Shown: positions 57,651-60,000 of the stretch, piece by piece | Position numbering within the stretch: position 1 is the first letter of the stretch | Layout: each line of letters starts with the position of its first letter | From: Polytrichum commune | Lineage: Eukaryota > Streptophyta > Polytrichopsida > Polytrichales > Polytrichaceae | Length of the DNA: 60,000 bases | Direction: 5' to 3' | NCBI GenBank assembly: GCA_950295325.1 | Contig: OX485803.1 | Location: forward strand, 9,240,001-9,300,000 | The notes under the pieces: model-generated | Databases searched by the model: none | What the model was told of the DNA's origin: nothing | Seen by the model: only the letters and a program-made list of their open reading frames with translations | Position numbers and translations under genes: made by a program

Positions 57651-60000
57651 AAGATCTATCCATACATTTGGCCTTAATATATAGAAATTTTCACCAAAGG
57701 TTCTACAACATAAAGACTTAGAAAATTACCGAACCCGTATAAAAGGAGGAGGTTGCGGGAAGATCTAGGATTAAAACCATACAAAATCAAGAAATAGAGT
57801 CAAGGTCCCTTTAAAAATCCAAAGCAAATGGGCTTATAAAGAAATCGAGACCGGTAAGGTATGGTGATAACCATTCACCAAATTTGACATCCAAGTGGCC
57901 TTAGACTCAAGGCACCATCGACAAGGCGTACTTACATTAGGCTGGGAAAATCAAACCAACTCAATGGAAAGCCATCAATTGGAAACGGGACTTGAGGTGA
58001 CAAGAAGATTACGTGAGGCCGCTGAGTGGGCCATATCGTCCGTGCCCTCGCACATGGGAATGAGCTAAGATTTTGCATCACAATAGAAAGAATTACCACA
58101 AGGAAATTTTGATAAATAATGAGGGGACATGCCCTTCATTAGGATCGGTGAATTATAAAGAGAATTTGAGAGGAAATGACTAAGTGAATTTCGGAATTAA
58201 AGTTAGGATAGTTGGATTTTGACTTAGCCTAAACAAATGTTGAACCTACTTAACACCATATTTAGGGGGGGGGGGAATTATGATTGAAATTCAAGTCTAG
58301 TTTACTCTAAGACGATTAACCGTGACATTAGGATTTTAGGGGAACACAATTTTTGTATATCTTGAGCATCTAACCCCTTAATTTCTAAGATGATTTCTAT
58401 TGTGATTACATGAAGGTGTTTTTTGAACCCAAAGAAGTTCAAAGTACACATGGAAGAGGATACATCTTCTTACCTTAGAGTTAGGAATTTCATCCCCGGC
58501 CATTATGAAACTAATCATGACTTGGTATGATTTCAAGATAAGGTTGGAAGTCCTAAATATCTAAGGCGTGACATTCATGCAAACCAATCAAGAATTGGGT
58601 TACATTGTCTAAGGTTGAAAGACCCTCTTAACCTAGGAGGCAACCTTAGCAAAAGGTGATGGTAGGAGCTTCATATAATATGTGATAAGGAATAATGTTG
58701 TATTGTGGAAGAGTTCCAAGTTTGTAAAGAGAGGTATTTGTAGTTGGGAGCGACATGCGAGGGGAAGAGTGGTGGAAGTAAGGTGGTAGGGTCTCGTCAC
58801 GCGGCTTCTATGACATGCCCAACTAGTGTCATGGCCCACCCAAAAGGCAACCAAGTTGCCCCATGTGTTTACTTCACACACCACGTACACAACAGTCGGC
58901 CCCCAAAATGCTAATTCATTCTTACAAAGTGAACAATGCTCATGCCGCATATTATCCATTTTGTAAATATAAGATAGACCACCATTTGGAGGGATTTCTC
59001 ATATAATACTTGACACTAGGGACAATGGAACGCCCTAGTGCTAAGTAATATTATGTATGGACCCAACCAATGGAAAGATGACACGTGGCATATGTTGTCA
59101 GATATAACTAATAATGTCTATACAAAACAAGGTAGGCGACCATTATAGTAATACAGAGAGGTGTAATCAATAATAGTAATCAGCACATGGTTTTCAGTGT
59201 TGGAAGTAGCTAGGTACACCACATGGCATAAGGTATCACAAATTATTCCTAAGGAAGGACGAAAGTTTGGATGATTGGCCAACTCTCAAGGTACCACATA
59301 CGGAAACCAAGTCAATATCGTCCTTGTAGTTGGCGCAATTAATTCTGTAGTACTGGTAACTTAGCAGGTTTCTTGTGACACCAATTCAGCTTGGAACCAA
59401 AATGTATGATTATGGAAACTGTCAGTGTAAGGTAACTCAGTGAAATGAGATTGGTTTTAAAGTCTTGGAAGCTTAGAAGGCTAATGGGGAGGAAAATACA
59501 TCAGGATGGTTTCAAACCAGTTAATTTCTTACAACAACAGCCATATAAGGTAGAGGGTGCTTAAACCAACACTTTAAGCTATTGCACGTACATATGGCTA
59601 TGTGGTTGATATATAAAATATATATTCATATTAGCCTTTGGGCTAAACATAGGTATCAAGAAAGAAAATTTATTTTTAGTCTCAATTGAATATTTGTTGA
59701 ATATTCAAAGTCAAAACTACTAGCTTCCTTATACCAATCCATAGGCCCCGTGTATGGCAACCTCGCATATGATGAGGACCCCACCTTCATTGCCTACAAC
59801 CAACACAACATAGCTGGGTACTAGACCCAAACTACATCAAAGCCCAAGTAGTAATGGTATGCAAAGCCACATGACCACCTCCATGATCCCTCCCGGTTCG
59901 CTTGCAAAACCATCACCTTGCATCCCGGGAATTGACCCTTTTGTGCTTTGTGGGCCTACCTCCTTGGCGTTGTGAATAGAATGACTAGAATAGGCATTGA
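57651..60000. other. Intergenic DNA to the window end
   Basis: An 11-base G tract lies at 58265-58275. Otherwise AT-rich, with no domain-bearing frame or clear repeat boundary. Confidence 0.45.

Overview
The window looks like nuclear DNA of a land plant. Twelve GT-AG introns interrupt one plant-type coiled-coil gene, and most of the rest is AT-rich intergenic DNA filled with decayed LINE, Copia and DNA-transposon relics, miniature inverted-repeat elements and simple repeats. The exact lineage cannot be read from the sequence. The unusual gene sequence and the mix of old transposons would suit a large-genome, non-flowering plant, but that is only an impression. I see no tRNA, rRNA, organellar insert, CRISPR array or bacterial-style operon.

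The only intact gene I can support is on the minus strand, about 34.35 to 24.05 kb. I rebuilt 13 exons that keep one reading frame across every junction and give a protein of about 1,100 residues. It has a Ser-rich, charged N-terminus, a short coiled coil near residues 265-325, and long disordered middle and C-terminal parts. Short motifs recall a plant-only family of unknown function, often labelled fallaxin-like or USO1-like. The ATG exon lies in a GC-richer island (33-34.7 kb) that probably holds the promoter and 5' leader.

Left flank (1-24 kb): an imperfect ~640-bp direct duplication (2.05-3.25 kb); a LINE 3' end with an A-rich tail (3.3-4.0 kb); a 42/41-bp minisatellite (4.14-4.58 kb); a broken plus-strand coding relic (5.0-5.66 kb); a 1.5-kb foldback (9.1-10.6 kb); two ~195-bp inverted-repeat elements (11.9 and 12.2 kb); a Copia relic whose zinc-knuckle/protease block is inverted relative to its integrase (16.2-18.0 kb); a DDE transposase fragment (19.46-19.77 kb); and a foldback element (22.1-22.67 kb).

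Right flank (35-60 kb): second copies of several left-flank repeats; a hAT-like miniature element with an 8-bp target duplication (43.83 kb) and its truncated sibling (38.23 kb); three related GGCCGGTTCACA-type miniature elements (41.04, 50.86 and 53.88 kb), two with TAA target duplications and two with a hairpin core; a pogo/Tigger-type transposase pseudogene (45.0-46.2 kb); and a deleted Tigger-type element with TA target duplication (52.2-53.18 kb) inserted in a LINE relic. These insertions show repeated rounds of transposition, nesting and decay beside one conserved gene. I found no multi-gene functional system.
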